Shown here piece after piece: positions 35,501 through 44,521 of a DNA stretch of 64,000 nucleotides. Both the position numbers and the translations under genes were made by a program. Location of the stretch: assembly GCA_002706365.1 (NCBI GenBank), contig PALM01000046.1:1-64000 (forward strand), given 5' to 3'. The DNA comes from Flavobacteriales bacterium. Lineage in GTDB: Bacteria > Bacteroidota > Bacteroidia > Flavobacteriales_E > Vicingaceae. The first letter of the stretch is position 1, and each line of letters opens with the position of its first letter. The notes under the pieces were generated by a model, which was not told the origin of the DNA, did no database searches, and worked only from the letters and a program-made list of their open reading frames with translations.

Positions 35501-38500
35501 TCTGGATCATGGACCCATTTAACCCACAAGATGGAAATCCAAATCACGGTGGTGGTGAGCTTTATTTTAACTTGGGATCGGTTTCTGAAGATATCCTCAA
35601 AGACGGAAGAAAGAGTTTTGAAAATGGATTTCCTATCGATGGGTCAAATCAGAATACTGCTGCTACAATTTGGGGAAGAATCCCTACAGTGCAGTCGGTG
35701 GTGAATGCCTTCGACAACAACATTGCCTCCAGAGAGAATCAGGATATTGGATTGGATGGATTGGACGATGCTGCTGAAAGGGCATTCTTCCAGACCTATT
35801 TGAACGCACTTGCAAACATTCTATCGCCTCAAGCTCTAGCTCAGGTAAGCAATGACCCTTCAAAAGATAACTACCACTACTATCGGGGTGGTGATTATGA
35901 TGCACAGCAACTTTCTATCTTGGAACGATACAAGATGTTCAACGGACATCAAGGGAACTCTCCCACCTCAGAGCAGTCGCCTGAATCATATCCAACAGCA
36001 GCAACAACACTGCCTGATGTGGAGGATGTGAACAGAAACTTCAACCTAGATAGAACGGAAAGTTACTATCAATACCGAGTGCCACTTTCTCCAGCTCTCT
36101 TGCAGCCGAACAATGTAGGTTCGAACTATATAACCGATGTGGTTAGAGCAACCAAGAATGTGAACGGACAAACAAAAACGGTGAACTGGTATCAGTTCAA
36201 AATTCCGATCAGAGATCCTGAAAAGGTAATCGGAAACATCCGCGATTTCAAGTCGATCCGTTTCATGAGAATGTTCCTAAAAGGATTCAATGAAGATGTA
36301 GTTGTTCGATTCGCGAGATTGGGCTTGGTAAGAGGTGAATGGCGTGAGTATACAAGAGATGAAATACCATCTGGAGATACACATGGTAATGAGCCTGGTA
36401 CCACCACTTTCAATATTGGAGCGGTGAATGTGGAAGAGAACTCAAACCGTGTGCCGATCAATTATACGATCCCACCAGACATCGATAGAGAGATCGACTT
36501 TGGAACTACCAACCTCCGCCAGCTTAATGAGCAGTCATTGGTGCTTGATGTATGCGACCTTCAAGACGGTTATTCAAAATTTGCCTTCCGTTATCTAGAC
36601 CTGGATATCAGACAGTATAAAAGACTTAAAATGTATGCCCATGCAGAGGCAGGCAGCAATAATGAGCCATTGAATAATGGGGATGTGGCTATTGTGTTGA
36701 GGTTGGGAACCGATTTTGATGACAACTATTATGAATATGAAGTTCCACTTCAGGTGACTTTGCCTGGACAGAACTCTCCAGAACAAGTTTGGCCGGCATC
36801 AAATGAGATCGACCTTCAGTTAGATAAACTGATCAATGCCAAACAGAACAGGAATAGGCAAACTGTGGATCCAAATACTGGAGTAAGCATAAACACGGTC
36901 TATCAAATTCAGGATGGCAATAATGTGATTCGGGTTAGAGGTAATCCAAACCTTGCGGAAGTTAGGGTTGTGATGATTGGAGTACGGAACAGAAGAGCCG
37001 GGCCATCAAACCCTCAAGATGATGGTTTTCCTAAATGTGCAGAAGTCTGGGCAAATGAGCTCAGACTTTCCGACTTTAATAATGATGGAGGTTGGGCTGC
37101 CCAAGCTAGAGTGAACGCTCAAGTGGCTGATTTGGGTACGGTGAACCTTTCGGGAAGCATGAGTACACCTGGTTGGGGAAGTATAGAGCAGAAGCTAAAT
37201 GAGCGACAAAGAGAAACTCGTCAGCAATATGACCTATCAGCTAGTCTAGACCTAGCCAAATTCCTTCCGGATGAAGTGAATGTGAGTATACCGATGTATT
37301 ACTCTCAATCTGAGGCTGTCATTCGTCCTGAATTCAATCCTTTGGATCCGGATGTGAAGCTAAATGATCTACTGCGATCTGATGAATTCTCAAGAGACTA
37401 TAAAGATTCAATTCGAAAGATCACCGATGATTATACCAGAAGGCGAAGTATCAATTTCACCAATGTGAGAAAGCTTCCCAGCAGGAATAAGGAAAGGTCC
37501 AACTTCTACGATATTGAAAACTTCAATGTCACTTACGCTTACACAGAGATCTACAAGAGGGATGTAAACACTAAATACAATAAAACGGAGACCTACAAAG
37601 GGGCCTTGAACTACAATTACTCAGGTAAAGCCAAGAATATCCAGCCATTCCAAAATGTAAAGCTGTTTAAAGAGAACAAGGCTTTTGCGCTGCTAAGGGA
37701 TCTAAACTTCAACCCGGTACCAAGTCAGATCAGTGTACAGAATATCTTCGATAGATTCTATCAAGAAAGACAAGCGAGGAATATTACCAATAATGCGGCA
37801 AGCTCTTTTGTATTTGAATCGCCGCCATTTTATCAGAAGTCATTCAATTGGTCTAGGATCTATTCTTTGAGATACAATCCCGCTAAGTCGATCACTTTCA
37901 ACTTCAACGCAAGCAACCGCGCTTTGATCGGAGAGCCTGAGGGTAAAGTTGACCGAAGGAATAAAGATGAGTATGATCAATTCAAACAAGAGGTTTGGCA
38001 GAATATTCAAAGTTTTGGTGACAACACTCAATACAATCACAATTTTGATATCAACTACACGCTTCCGATCAATAAGATTCCGGGATTGGAGTTTATTACA
38101 GCAAGTACTAGATATTCGGCCACTTTTGCTTGGGATAGAATTGGTAACCCAGAGGCAGACACTTCTTTAGGAGCGACAATTAGAAATTCTAATACCAAAG
38201 CCTTCCAGGTGGGAATGAATATGGATGCCTTCTGGAATAAGTTTGAATACATTCGTCGATTAAAGGATCCAAGCTTCGATAATAAATACATCTACAAGGA
38301 AGAAAAGGATGAGGAGGATAAGAAGAATAAAAAGGATAAAGGAGAAGATGAAGGAGTAGGTGAGGATGTCCAAGGGGAGTCGGCCGAGAAACAGACACCT
38401 AGAAATCGAAGAGGAAACTTCGCAAACAGAAACAGAGGAGGGGCTGGAGAGTCGAGTGAAAGTGAAGAACCAGATACCAATAAGGTCAAAAAGTTCGTTC

Positions 38501-39903
38501 TGCAGCGTTATATACTTGATAATGCGATATGGACAATAATGAGTCTTAAAACGCTCTCTTTGAACTACAATGAAACCCATGGAACTATCTTACCTAACTA
38601 CGGAGAGGAAACTAATATGCTTGGTATGTCGCCAAACTGGGGAGCCCCCGGTTTTGGCTTTGTTAGCGGTATGCAAGAACCCGGAGATAGATTCTTGAAT
38701 AGGGCCTTCGAGAATGATTGGTTGGTGGATGATGGAGCATTTGTGAGTGGTGATTTCTCACGCACATACAGCAAGCAATTAAGTATGCGAGCCACACTTA
38801 GACCAATAGAGGGGCTTAGGATCCAATTAACCGCCAATAAGAACCAATCTCAAAACGTAAGCAAGTTCTTTTTCTTTGATGATGCAGACACTGTAGAGGC
38901 CTATAATTTTGATGCCCCGCAAATTGTAAGTGGTAGCTATAGCATGTCTATTCTTAGTATTGGGACATCCTTCAAGCCAACTGATGAGAATGACTTTAGT
39001 AATTCCACATTTAGCGAGCTACAGAGTGTGGAGAACAGGGAGATCATTTCCCGTAGGTTAGGTAATCGCAACATCAATTCAGGAGATTCAACTTTAGGAG
39101 AATTTGCAGAAGGATATGGTCCTACATCACAAGAAGTTCTATTATTCTCATTCCTTGCCGCCTACACAGATAAGAGTCCGAATGATGTCTTTGTTGGTGA
39201 CTTTACCAAAATGATTCCGCTTCCTAACTGGGATATAACTTACGACGGACTTTCAAGGCTCGATTTCTTCAAAAAGTACTTTAGAACAGTTACCATTCGC
39301 CATGCCTATCGTTCCACATTTGCAGTTGGGTCCTATACGCGAAACCAGCGCTTTGGTGAAGAAAATGGAGCTCCTTCAGTTAAAGATCCAAATGGGAACT
39401 TCATTACAGATAAACAGTTGTCGACTGCGAGCATATCGGAGCAATTTAGTCCTTTGATCAATTTGGATTTCACCTGGAAAAGTGGATTGCTCACAAGATT
39501 AGAGATGAGAAGGGATAGGAATATATCGCTGAGCTTTGCAAACAATCAGGTTACTGAAGTTCAAGGAAGAGAGTATATAATAGGATTGGGTTATCGACTC
39601 ACCAATTTGAAGCTGCCTTTTAAAATTGGAAAGCTAGAACGCAGCAGTGATGTGGATCTAAGAGCCGATATCTCTATTCGCGATAACCAAACTATCATTC
39701 GAAGAATAGTAGAGAATAGGAATGAATTAACAGCAGGACAAAGGATATTTACCATCAAATTCACTGCTGATTATCGCTTAAGTAACAAGTTGAATGTACA
39801 ATTGTATTACGATAGGGTAGCCAATACACCATTGATCTCTACCACTTTCCCAACTGCAAATACAAATGCGGGAATTAGATTGAGATTTACCCTTTCACAA
39901 TAG
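32512..39903 (+). CDS. sprA: SprA/Sov, type IX secretion outer-membrane translocon and gliding protein
   Basis: 2463 residues, compared with about 2400 in Flavobacterium johnsoniae. It starts at TTG, 11 bases after ruvA; no ATG gives the N-terminal signal segment (SKHYIGRRIIPLTLVGTFIG). The sequence is barrel strands throughout, with family phrases such as DNPILPERQRRTSTFDFNQ, YKYVQMLGDNDYRSP, SRAITKDGIAYIDDFEGSQ and WANELRLSDFNNDGGWAAQA, and a last strand LRFTLSQ. A Lys/Glu/Asn-rich low-complexity insert lies at about residues 1927-1990, probably a flexible loop. SprA forms the 36-strand pore through which folded cargo passes. The ruvA-sprA-gcvH order seems to be conserved in the group. Confidence 0.96.
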   Translation: MIFSKHYIGRRIIPLTLVGTFIGSLMAVNPMELSDAASNFPLPFLPDSTEEDSGDIDLIFPFDDESNEGINDKRSPLYLDDPSNVKKEFIYDPETGEYKYVQMLGDNDYRSPTTMTLDEYLEYDMEKSQRDFWRQKAAAETLNESQGFRPQINVKGELFDRIFGGNTIDIRPQGSAELSFGVNVSRRDNPILPERQRRTSTFDFNQKIQLNVIGNIGEKLKIQTNYNTEATFDFENQLKVEYTGYEDEIIQKIEAGNVNFPLQSSLITGSQTLFGVKTELQFGRLRVTTLFSQERGEKKEINITGGATVQEFEKSADDYEDNKHYFLSHLFRESYEENLSKPPRVTSRINVTAVEVYITNTQGTFNNTRNILAFTDLGTDRRIYNPGVVMKNPVENVAFNGANNLYKNLDSDYPNAQNIRNFNDADAVLQAQGLESGSDYERLENAILLSPNEYTLNPELGYISLNRTLNPQDVLAVAYRYTYNGKVYQVGDLSTDGIDGQQALYLQLLKGTIIDPSLPSWDLMMKNVYSLDAFNISAENFNFDIWYLNEETGVEIPYFPEGKNNSKPLTNVLGLDRIAITNEPTPDGQFDYLPGVTINPQNGRIYFPVLEPFGDYLRRTFDDPALADKFAFDSLYSTTKILARQDVDKNRYTFRGRYQSSSGSEISLNAFNIPQGSVTVTAGGARLTENVDYTVDYNLGRVRILNEGILASGQPIKVSLGSNSLFNVQTKTLIGSRFDYRVSDDINIGGTILNLTERPLTRKINIGDEPISNTVVGIDGSFQTEAPFLTRAADLLPFYSTKEKSVLTVTAEAARLFPGNSRAITKDGIAYIDDFEGSQTVNDIRSANAWYLASTPEGQDDLFPEGNFNNDRAYNYNRARLAWYTIDPLFFRNDNRTPSHIRNSESQSNNFSREILETEVFPNKDPEPGLINNLPTLDLAFYPNEPGPYNYDAAPTAISDGLNPDGSLATPQSRWGGIMRQIQNSDFEASNVEFIQFWIMDPFNPQDGNPNHGGGELYFNLGSVSEDILKDGRKSFENGFPIDGSNQNTAATIWGRIPTVQSVVNAFDNNIASRENQDIGLDGLDDAAERAFFQTYLNALANILSPQALAQVSNDPSKDNYHYYRGGDYDAQQLSILERYKMFNGHQGNSPTSEQSPESYPTAATTLPDVEDVNRNFNLDRTESYYQYRVPLSPALLQPNNVGSNYITDVVRATKNVNGQTKTVNWYQFKIPIRDPEKVIGNIRDFKSIRFMRMFLKGFNEDVVVRFARLGLVRGEWREYTRDEIPSGDTHGNEPGTTTFNIGAVNVEENSNRVPINYTIPPDIDREIDFGTTNLRQLNEQSLVLDVCDLQDGYSKFAFRYLDLDIRQYKRLKMYAHAEAGSNNEPLNNGDVAIVLRLGTDFDDNYYEYEVPLQVTLPGQNSPEQVWPASNEIDLQLDKLINAKQNRNRQTVDPNTGVSINTVYQIQDGNNVIRVRGNPNLAEVRVVMIGVRNRRAGPSNPQDDGFPKCAEVWANELRLSDFNNDGGWAAQARVNAQVADLGTVNLSGSMSTPGWGSIEQKLNERQRETRQQYDLSASLDLAKFLPDEVNVSIPMYYSQSEAVIRPEFNPLDPDVKLNDLLRSDEFSRDYKDSIRKITDDYTRRRSINFTNVRKLPSRNKERSNFYDIENFNVTYAYTEIYKRDVNTKYNKTETYKGALNYNYSGKAKNIQPFQNVKLFKENKAFALLRDLNFNPVPSQISVQNIFDRFYQERQARNITNNAASSFVFESPPFYQKSFNWSRIYSLRYNPAKSITFNFNASNRALIGEPEGKVDRRNKDEYDQFKQEVWQNIQSFGDNTQYNHNFDINYTLPINKIPGLEFITASTRYSATFAWDRIGNPEADTSLGATIRNSNTKAFQVGMNMDAFWNKFEYIRRLKDPSFDNKYIYKEEKDEEDKKNKKDKGEDEGVGEDVQGESAEKQTPRNRRGNFANRNRGGAGESSESEEPDTNKVKKFVLQRYILDNAIWTIMSLKTLSLNYNETHGTILPNYGEETNMLGMSPNWGAPGFGFVSGMQEPGDRFLNRAFENDWLVDDGAFVSGDFSRTYSKQLSMRATLRPIEGLRIQLTANKNQSQNVSKFFFFDDADTVEAYNFDAPQIVSGSYSMSILSIGTSFKPTDENDFSNSTFSELQSVENREIISRRLGNRNINSGDSTLGEFAEGYGPTSQEVLLFSFLAAYTDKSPNDVFVGDFTKMIPLPNWDITYDGLSRLDFFKKYFRTVTIRHAYRSTFAVGSYTRNQRFGEENGAPSVKDPNGNFITDKQLSTASISEQFSPLINLDFTWKSGLLTRLEMRRDRNISLSFANNQVTEVQGREYIIGLGYRLTNLKLPFKIGKLERSSDVDLRADISIRDNQTIIRRIVENRNELTAGQRIFTIKFTADYRLSNKLNVQLYYDRVANTPLISTTFPTANTNAGIRLRFTLSQ

Positions 39904-39945
39904 GAGTTGAAATATTAATTTTACCGGAAATCAAAAGAAAGCAAA

Positions 39946-40323
39946 ATGAACGTACCTGCTGAACTGAAATACACCTCAGACCACGAATGGGTGAAGATAG
40001 AAGGAGATACTGCCACAGTTGGCGTAACTGATTATGCTCAAAGTGAATTGGGTGATATTGTTTATGTAGAGATAGAAACCGAAGGAGAGGAATTGGATAA
40101 GGGTGCAGTCTTTGGAACAGTAGAAGCTGTGAAAACTGTATCTGATCTTTTCATGCCTCTTAGTGGCGAAGTGATTGAAGTGAATGAAGGTATAGAATCA
40201 GAGCCTGAATCAGTGAATGATAGTCCGTATGAAAAAGGATGGATGATCAAGATAAAGATGTCAGATCCTTCTGAAGCAGATGCTTTGCTATCAGCTGAAC
40301 AATATGAAGCAGAGATTGCTTAA
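39946..40323 (+). CDS. gcvH: Glycine cleavage system H protein
   Basis: 125 residues, full length. The start [20 protein letters not shown], the lipoylation region [19 protein letters not shown] with the lipoyl Lys at 63, and the end [18 protein letters not shown] are all canonical. It shuttles the aminomethyl group from GcvP to GcvT. gcvP is 13 kb away and gcvT is not in the window. Confidence 0.97.
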   Translation: MNVPAELKYTSDHEWVKIEGDTATVGVTDYAQSELGDIVYVEIETEGEELDKGAVFGTVEAVKTVSDLFMPLSGEVIEVNEGIESEPESVNDSPYEKGWMIKIKMSDPSEADALLSAEQYEAEIA

Positions 40324-40390
40324 GTAGTTCGGATTGATTTTTGCAGATATCGATAGTATCCAATAACTTAGCATAGATAAAAATCCAATT

Positions 40391-41101
40391 ATGGAACCAA
40401 AGAAAAATCCCGAAGCAGATCTAGAGAGCAAGATCGGCACCTTCCGATTAGTCGGTTTGGTAGCAGTACTTGCATTAGTATTGATCGCTTTTGAATGGAA
40501 GACCTATGAGAAATCAGCAAGTTCTCTAGGTACACTTCAGGTTGAAGATCTGGAGGATGAAATGATTCCTATTACCCAGCAGAATCAACCGCCACCTCCA
40601 CCTCCACCACCACCGCCTCCACCACAAGAGATCCTTGAGATCGTGGAAGATGATGTTGAGATCGAGGATGAGGTAGAGATCCAAGATGCGGAAGCTGACA
40701 TGGAAACTGAGATCTTCGAAGTCGAAGAAGTTTTTGATGAGCCAGAGATTTTCACCATTGTTGAGGATATGCCAATTTTCCCCGGCTGTGAATCTGGTAC
40801 TAAGCAAGAAAGAGAAACTTGTACTACCAATAAGATTTACGCTTATATCGCCAATAATGTGAAGTATCCACCTATGGCAAAAGATGCCGGTATCACTGGT
40901 ACTGTTTATATCAAGTTTGTGGTTGATGAAAATGGGAAAGTGAGCTCTACAGAGATACTTAGAGGAGTTTCCGGCGGTAAATCACTGGATGATGCTGCCG
41001 TAGCTGCAGTAAAACAGCTTCCTGCATTCAAACCGGGTAAGCAAAGAGGTAAACCAGTAAGAGTGGCCTATACCGTTCCGGTGAGGTTCAATCTTAAATA
41101 G
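40391..41101 (+). CDS. TonB-family energy-transducing protein
   Basis: 236 residues. A single membrane helix near the N-terminus (FRLVGLVAVLALVLIAFEW), a run of 12 prolines followed by a long Glu/Asp/Val-rich linker, and a C-terminal TonB domain. The domain includes YPPMAKDAGITGTVYIKFVV and ends RVAYTVPVRFNLK. It also has a conserved cysteine pair CESGTKQERETC before the domain. It should couple the ExbBD proton channel to TonB-dependent receptors; no exbBD is near. Closed by a strong bidirectional terminator. Confidence 0.92.
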   Translation: MEPKKNPEADLESKIGTFRLVGLVAVLALVLIAFEWKTYEKSASSLGTLQVEDLEDEMIPITQQNQPPPPPPPPPPPPQEILEIVEDDVEIEDEVEIQDAEADMETEIFEVEEVFDEPEIFTIVEDMPIFPGCESGTKQERETCTTNKIYAYIANNVKYPPMAKDAGITGTVYIKFVVDENGKVSSTEILRGVSGGKSLDDAAVAAVKQLPAFKPGKQRGKPVRVAYTVPVRFNLK

Positions 41102-41120
41102 CATATAGCGAAATGCCAAT

Positions 41121-41152
41121 AAAAAAGCCTTCTCAATTGAGAAGGCTTTTTT
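41121..41152. terminator. Bidirectional rho-independent terminator
   Basis: A perfect 32-base palindrome (AAAAAAGCCTTCTCAA and its complement) with A- and T-runs at the ends, between convergent genes. It can stop transcription from both sides. Confidence 0.93.
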
Positions 41153-41173
41153 GTTTATAGCTTTCTTTTGACC

Positions 41174-42025
41174 TTAATAAGGAAGAAGTTCTACTGAGTT
41201 CATGATCTCATAGCTCAGATACTTCTCTAAAATCTTATGGTACTCTTTGGTTGAAGTAAAACCAAAACCACTCTCAAAGAATTCGTTGAATTCAAAAGCC
41301 CAGCCTGAATTCTTAGGAAAGATAAAGCCGAAATACTCATCGTTGGAGTTGGCAATCTTATGCATTTTGATAGGCTCATCTGCGCTTTTGATATACTTCC
41401 AAAAGGTTATTACATCCACATATCCAAGATTTCTAGGGCTTTCTTTTATCTTCTCAAAGATTTCAACAGGATCTTTTACATAATTGATCTTTGGTGCGAT
41501 CCCAAATCCATCATATAAAGCTTGTAGATGTTCTTCATGAATACTTCCTTTGATAGTATAAGCCTCCATATTGATCAATAACTCCTTCAGCTCTTGTTGA
41601 CTTCTAGCAGTTTTAACCGGAGCCGCTGAAACAAGAACAGATACATTCCTTAAGTAAGGAGCGCTGAAGTCAACTTCTAGCTCTCTTTTTCTTGTTCTGG
41701 TAATGGTTCCAACTCCAATATGACTTCCTTTAGCAGCTTTAATGCTGTTGTAGAGATCATCAAAAGCTTCATGCTTTGTATAGTTGAGACTAATGCTTAC
41801 TCCTTTATGATCTTGAAGCCATTGTGCGAATCTCTCTAAGATCTCGATTTCAATCCCTTTTAATTTGCCTTCTTCTACAAAGCAAATTGGTTCACTTTCA
41901 AAATAGTGGACTTCAAGAGTTCCACTCTTATTCATCATGCTTTCCTCATATGCTTGGGATTGTGCAGAAACACTAATTGAAGCAAGAAGCAATAAATTGA
42001 GAAATAATTGGTTTAGAATTTTCAT
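41174..42025 (-). CDS. Periplasmic solute-binding protein, family 3 type, orphan
   Basis: 283 residues with a signal peptide ending ISVSAQ. The fold signature is FESEPICFVEEGKLKGIEIEILERFAQWL, followed by GVGTITRTRKRELEVDFSAPYL. This is the usual pattern of extracellular family 3 binding proteins for amino acids and similar small molecules. No ABC permease or ATPase gene is next to it, and no sensor domain is attached. It may work in sensing or with distant partners, or be a lyase-like relative. Confidence 0.82.
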   Translation of the reverse strand: MKILNQLFLNLLLLASISVSAQSQAYEESMMNKSGTLEVHYFESEPICFVEEGKLKGIEIEILERFAQWLQDHKGVSISLNYTKHEAFDDLYNSIKAAKGSHIGVGTITRTRKRELEVDFSAPYLRNVSVLVSAAPVKTARSQQELKELLINMEAYTIKGSIHEEHLQALYDGFGIAPKINYVKDPVEIFEKIKESPRNLGYVDVITFWKYIKSADEPIKMHKIANSNDEYFGFIFPKNSGWAFEFNEFFESGFGFTSTKEYHKILEKYLSYEIMNSVELLPY

Positions 42026-42040
42026 TTTTTAAATTTTGGA

Positions 42041-42048
42041 CAAAATTA
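42041..42048 (-). promoter_or_regulatory. Putative -7 box (TAATTTTG) for the solute-binding protein gene
   Basis: Exact TAnnTTTG match on the minus strand, 15 bases before the start codon, within the divergent spacer. Confidence 0.45.
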
Positions 42049-42117
42049 GAAGAAATCGTAATATTTACATCTTGTTCGCCGATTCATTAATCAAACCAAA
42101 CTAACAGAAAGCTTCGT

Positions 42118-42957
42118 ATGAAAAAATCATTGTATTTAGTCGCTTTATCGACTATCATAATTTTCCAATCTTGTAATCAAGATAAGATTGACCAATTGAG
42201 TCAAGAGAAAGAAGAGTACCGCAATCAAGCGGAAGACAGAGACTCCACCATCAATCAAATGCTTAAGACCTTTAATAAGATCCAAGAAAACCTCAACGAG
42301 ATCAAAGAAAGGGAAGGTGTTCTAGTGATCTCCAATCCAGAAGATGAAGCCAATAGTATTGTTCGTGATATTGAAGCTATCAATCAATTGATGAAAGAGA
42401 ATGAGGCCCTTAATCAAGAGTTAAATCGTAAGATTCGTAATTCAGACCTGAAAATGGCTGAATTCAGAAGAATGATTGCCAATCTTAATCGTCAGATCGA
42501 AATAAAGAATAAAGAGATTGCCGAATTGAATCTTATTCTTCAAGGTAAAGATGCGAAGATCGGAGAATTGTATTTCTCACTGGATAGTATGAATACTCAA
42601 GTAGCTCAAAGGGATCAGAAGATCGAATCTACAATAGATGATCTCAATACAGCTTACTATACCTATGGTACTTTCGACGAGCTGGAGGAAAAGAAGATCG
42701 TTACTAAAGAAGGTGGTTTCCTAGGTCTGGGGAAAACAGAGAGTCTATTAGATAATATGAATATGGATTACTTCACCAAGATCGATATTCGAAAGCAGAA
42801 ATCCTTTTTGATCTATGCTAAAGAAGCTGAGCTATTGAGTAAGCATCCTAAATCTTCATATGAATTCAGGGGAGAAGACAAAGTAGATAGTTTGGTAATT
42901 ACAGATACTGAGGCCTTCTGGAAGAACAGTAAGTTGATGGTCGTACTTATCGATTGA
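42118..42957 (+). CDS. Coiled-coil lipoprotein of unknown function
   Basis: 279 residues. The lipobox is IIFQSC (Cys 19). About 150 residues of coiled coil follow (DKIDQLSQEKEEYRNQAEDR, later NLNRQIEIKNKEIAELNLIL). A C-terminal globular part contains TKEGGFLGLGKTESLLDNMN and YFTKIDIRKQKSF. NCBI-style annotation for similar Bacteroidota proteins is Cbp1-family adhesin, a name I recall but cannot test. It may span the periplasm or project from the membrane. Ends overlap the convergent amidohydrolase by 11 bases. Confidence 0.8.
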   Translation: MKKSLYLVALSTIIIFQSCNQDKIDQLSQEKEEYRNQAEDRDSTINQMLKTFNKIQENLNEIKEREGVLVISNPEDEANSIVRDIEAINQLMKENEALNQELNRKIRNSDLKMAEFRRMIANLNRQIEIKNKEIAELNLILQGKDAKIGELYFSLDSMNTQVAQRDQKIESTIDDLNTAYYTYGTFDELEEKKIVTKEGGFLGLGKTESLLDNMNMDYFTKIDIRKQKSFLIYAKEAELLSKHPKSSYEFRGEDKVDSLVITDTEAFWKNSKLMVVLID

Positions 42958-44137
42958 TCGAATCGATAAGTTTTAAGGCCAGGAATGCCATGCTCTCTGT
43001 GCCAATTTTCAAGGCATTCTCATCAATATCAAATTGAGGGTGATGTACTGAATGAACGATTCCTTTAGCTTCATTTCGAACACCTAATCGGTAAAAGCAG
43101 ACCGGACAGTGCTGTGAGAAGTAAGCAAAGTCTTCAGCTGTCATCCTCAAATCTAGATCTTCGATATTTTCAGCAGAATGAAGCTCTTCTGCTGCGCTTT
43201 TGCAGACTCTGGTGGTGCGTTCGTCATTTACTAGGAAGGGATATCCCTTTCTGATGTCAACTTCGCATTCTCCACCCATCATCTTTGCTGTTGAATGGCA
43301 GATCTCTTCTATCTTCTCATGAAATTTAGCACGCCATTCTTCATTCATGGTTCTTAAGGTGCCTTCGATCTTCACTTCAGAAGGGATCACGTTTGTGGCG
43401 CCTAATCCTTGGATCTTGCCAAACGACAGAACCGTAGGTAGGGTAGGCGGAGCAATTCTGCTGCTGACCTTTTGTAACTCTTGGAGTATGCTGGCCGAGA
43501 TAACTATAGGATCAACCGTGGTATGAGGTAGGGCTGCATGACCGCCTTTGCCCTTCACAGTTAAGTAGATCTCATCGGCGGAAGCCATGTATTTTCCTTC
43601 TCTGAACCCCAACTTGCCCACTGGCATTTCCGGATACACATGCTGGGCGATCATAGCCTGAGGCTTATAATGATCCATAATACCTTCTTTGATCATCAAA
43701 GAAGCTCCTCCGGGTAATTTCTCTTCACCGGCTTGAAAGAAGGCAATGATCTTTCCACTGAAGTGCTCTTTTACATCATTCAGCACTCTTACTGCACCCA
43801 TTAGACATGAAGCATGCACATCATGACCACATGCGTGCATCAGTCCTTCATTCTGCGACTTATAATCAACTTCATTTTGCTCTTGGATAGGGAGGGCATC
43901 AAGATCCGCTCTTAAGGCTATAGTTGGACCCTCTTTTCCCGAATCTATTACTACAGAAAATCCTGTTTTTACCCATTCGCGATCTACCTTAATTCCCCAG
44001 CTTTCGAGCTTTTGTTTCAAATAGGCAGAAGTTTCATTCTCTTCAAAGGAAAGCTCAGGATGCATATGCAAATGCTCCCGAATGGATTTGATCTCTTCGA
44101 AATAGGTTTGTGCAAGCTCTTGTATGCGTGATTTCAT
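42947..44137 (-). CDS. M20-family metal-dependent amidohydrolase
   Basis: 396 residues, the usual length. The start of the fold HLHMHPELSFEENETSAYL, the metal ligands in ALRADLDALPIQE and HACGHDVHASCLMGAV, the catalytic Glu pair in FFQAGEEKLPGGASLMI and the end AEDFAYFSQHCPVCFYRLG are all present. These belong to the IAA-amino-acid hydrolase/N-acyl-amino-acid deacylase subgroup. The enzyme splits N-acyl or N-acetyl amino acids; the substrate cannot be told from the sequence. It follows the TauE/SafE gene by three bases, so the two are co-transcribed. Confidence 0.92.
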   Translation of the reverse strand: MKSRIQELAQTYFEEIKSIREHLHMHPELSFEENETSAYLKQKLESWGIKVDREWVKTGFSVVIDSGKEGPTIALRADLDALPIQEQNEVDYKSQNEGLMHACGHDVHASCLMGAVRVLNDVKEHFSGKIIAFFQAGEEKLPGGASLMIKEGIMDHYKPQAMIAQHVYPEMPVGKLGFREGKYMASADEIYLTVKGKGGHAALPHTTVDPIVISASILQELQKVSSRIAPPTLPTVLSFGKIQGLGATNVIPSEVKIEGTLRTMNEEWRAKFHEKIEEICHSTAKMMGGECEVDIRKGYPFLVNDERTTRVCKSAAEELHSAENIEDLDLRMTAEDFAYFSQHCPVCFYRLGVRNEAKGIVHSVHHPQFDIDENALKIGTESMAFLALKLIDSINR

Positions 44138-44140
44138 ATG

Positions 44141-44515
44141 CTATTTGGAAAAGAAGACCAATTTTACAGCAGCAATCAGCATAATTACACCAAAGACCTT
44201 CTTCATCATGGCTTCGCTGATGTAACTGATCGAGATTTTTGAACCGAAGTAGCCTCCAATCACAAAGGCTAAAGCAATGATCAATGCGTATTTCACATTG
44301 AGCATTCCATTCTTATAATAGTTCATGGCTGCGAGGATCCCTATAGGAGGCAGCATAAGTGCAAGTGAAGTTCCTTGAGCTGAATGCTGGCTTAGTCCTA
44401 CAAAGTATACCAAGGCAGGAACAATGATAATTCCACCACCAACACCAACAAGGCCACTGAGTATGCCGGCGGCAAAGCCAACAAGCAAGAGAATAATTAG
44501 AGTGCTAACATCCAT
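44141..44515 (-). CDS. Half-length TauE/SafE (TSUP) family membrane protein
   Basis: 124 residues with four predicted helices. The TSUP motif FAAGILSGLVGVGGGIIIVP is followed by QGTSLALMLPPIGILAAMNY and GGYFGSKIS. Typical family members have two such repeats in about 250 residues; here only one is encoded, and both ends are set by neighbours (six bases from the upstream gene, three from the downstream one), so it is not truncated by an obvious lesion. A dimer could rebuild the full transporter. Substrates of the family include sulfite and organosulfur anions. Confidence 0.88.
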   Translation of the reverse strand: MDVSTLIILLLVGFAAGILSGLVGVGGGIIIVPALVYFVGLSQHSAQGTSLALMLPPIGILAAMNYYKNGMLNVKYALIIALAFVIGGYFGSKISISYISEAMMKKVFGVIMLIAAVKLVFFSK

Positions 44516-44521
44516 AGCTAA

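Noticed and set aside
40526-40830. Two antisense frames giving Trp/Arg-rich or Gly-rich stretches
   Set aside because: They arise from the proline codons of the TonB-like protein read backwards.
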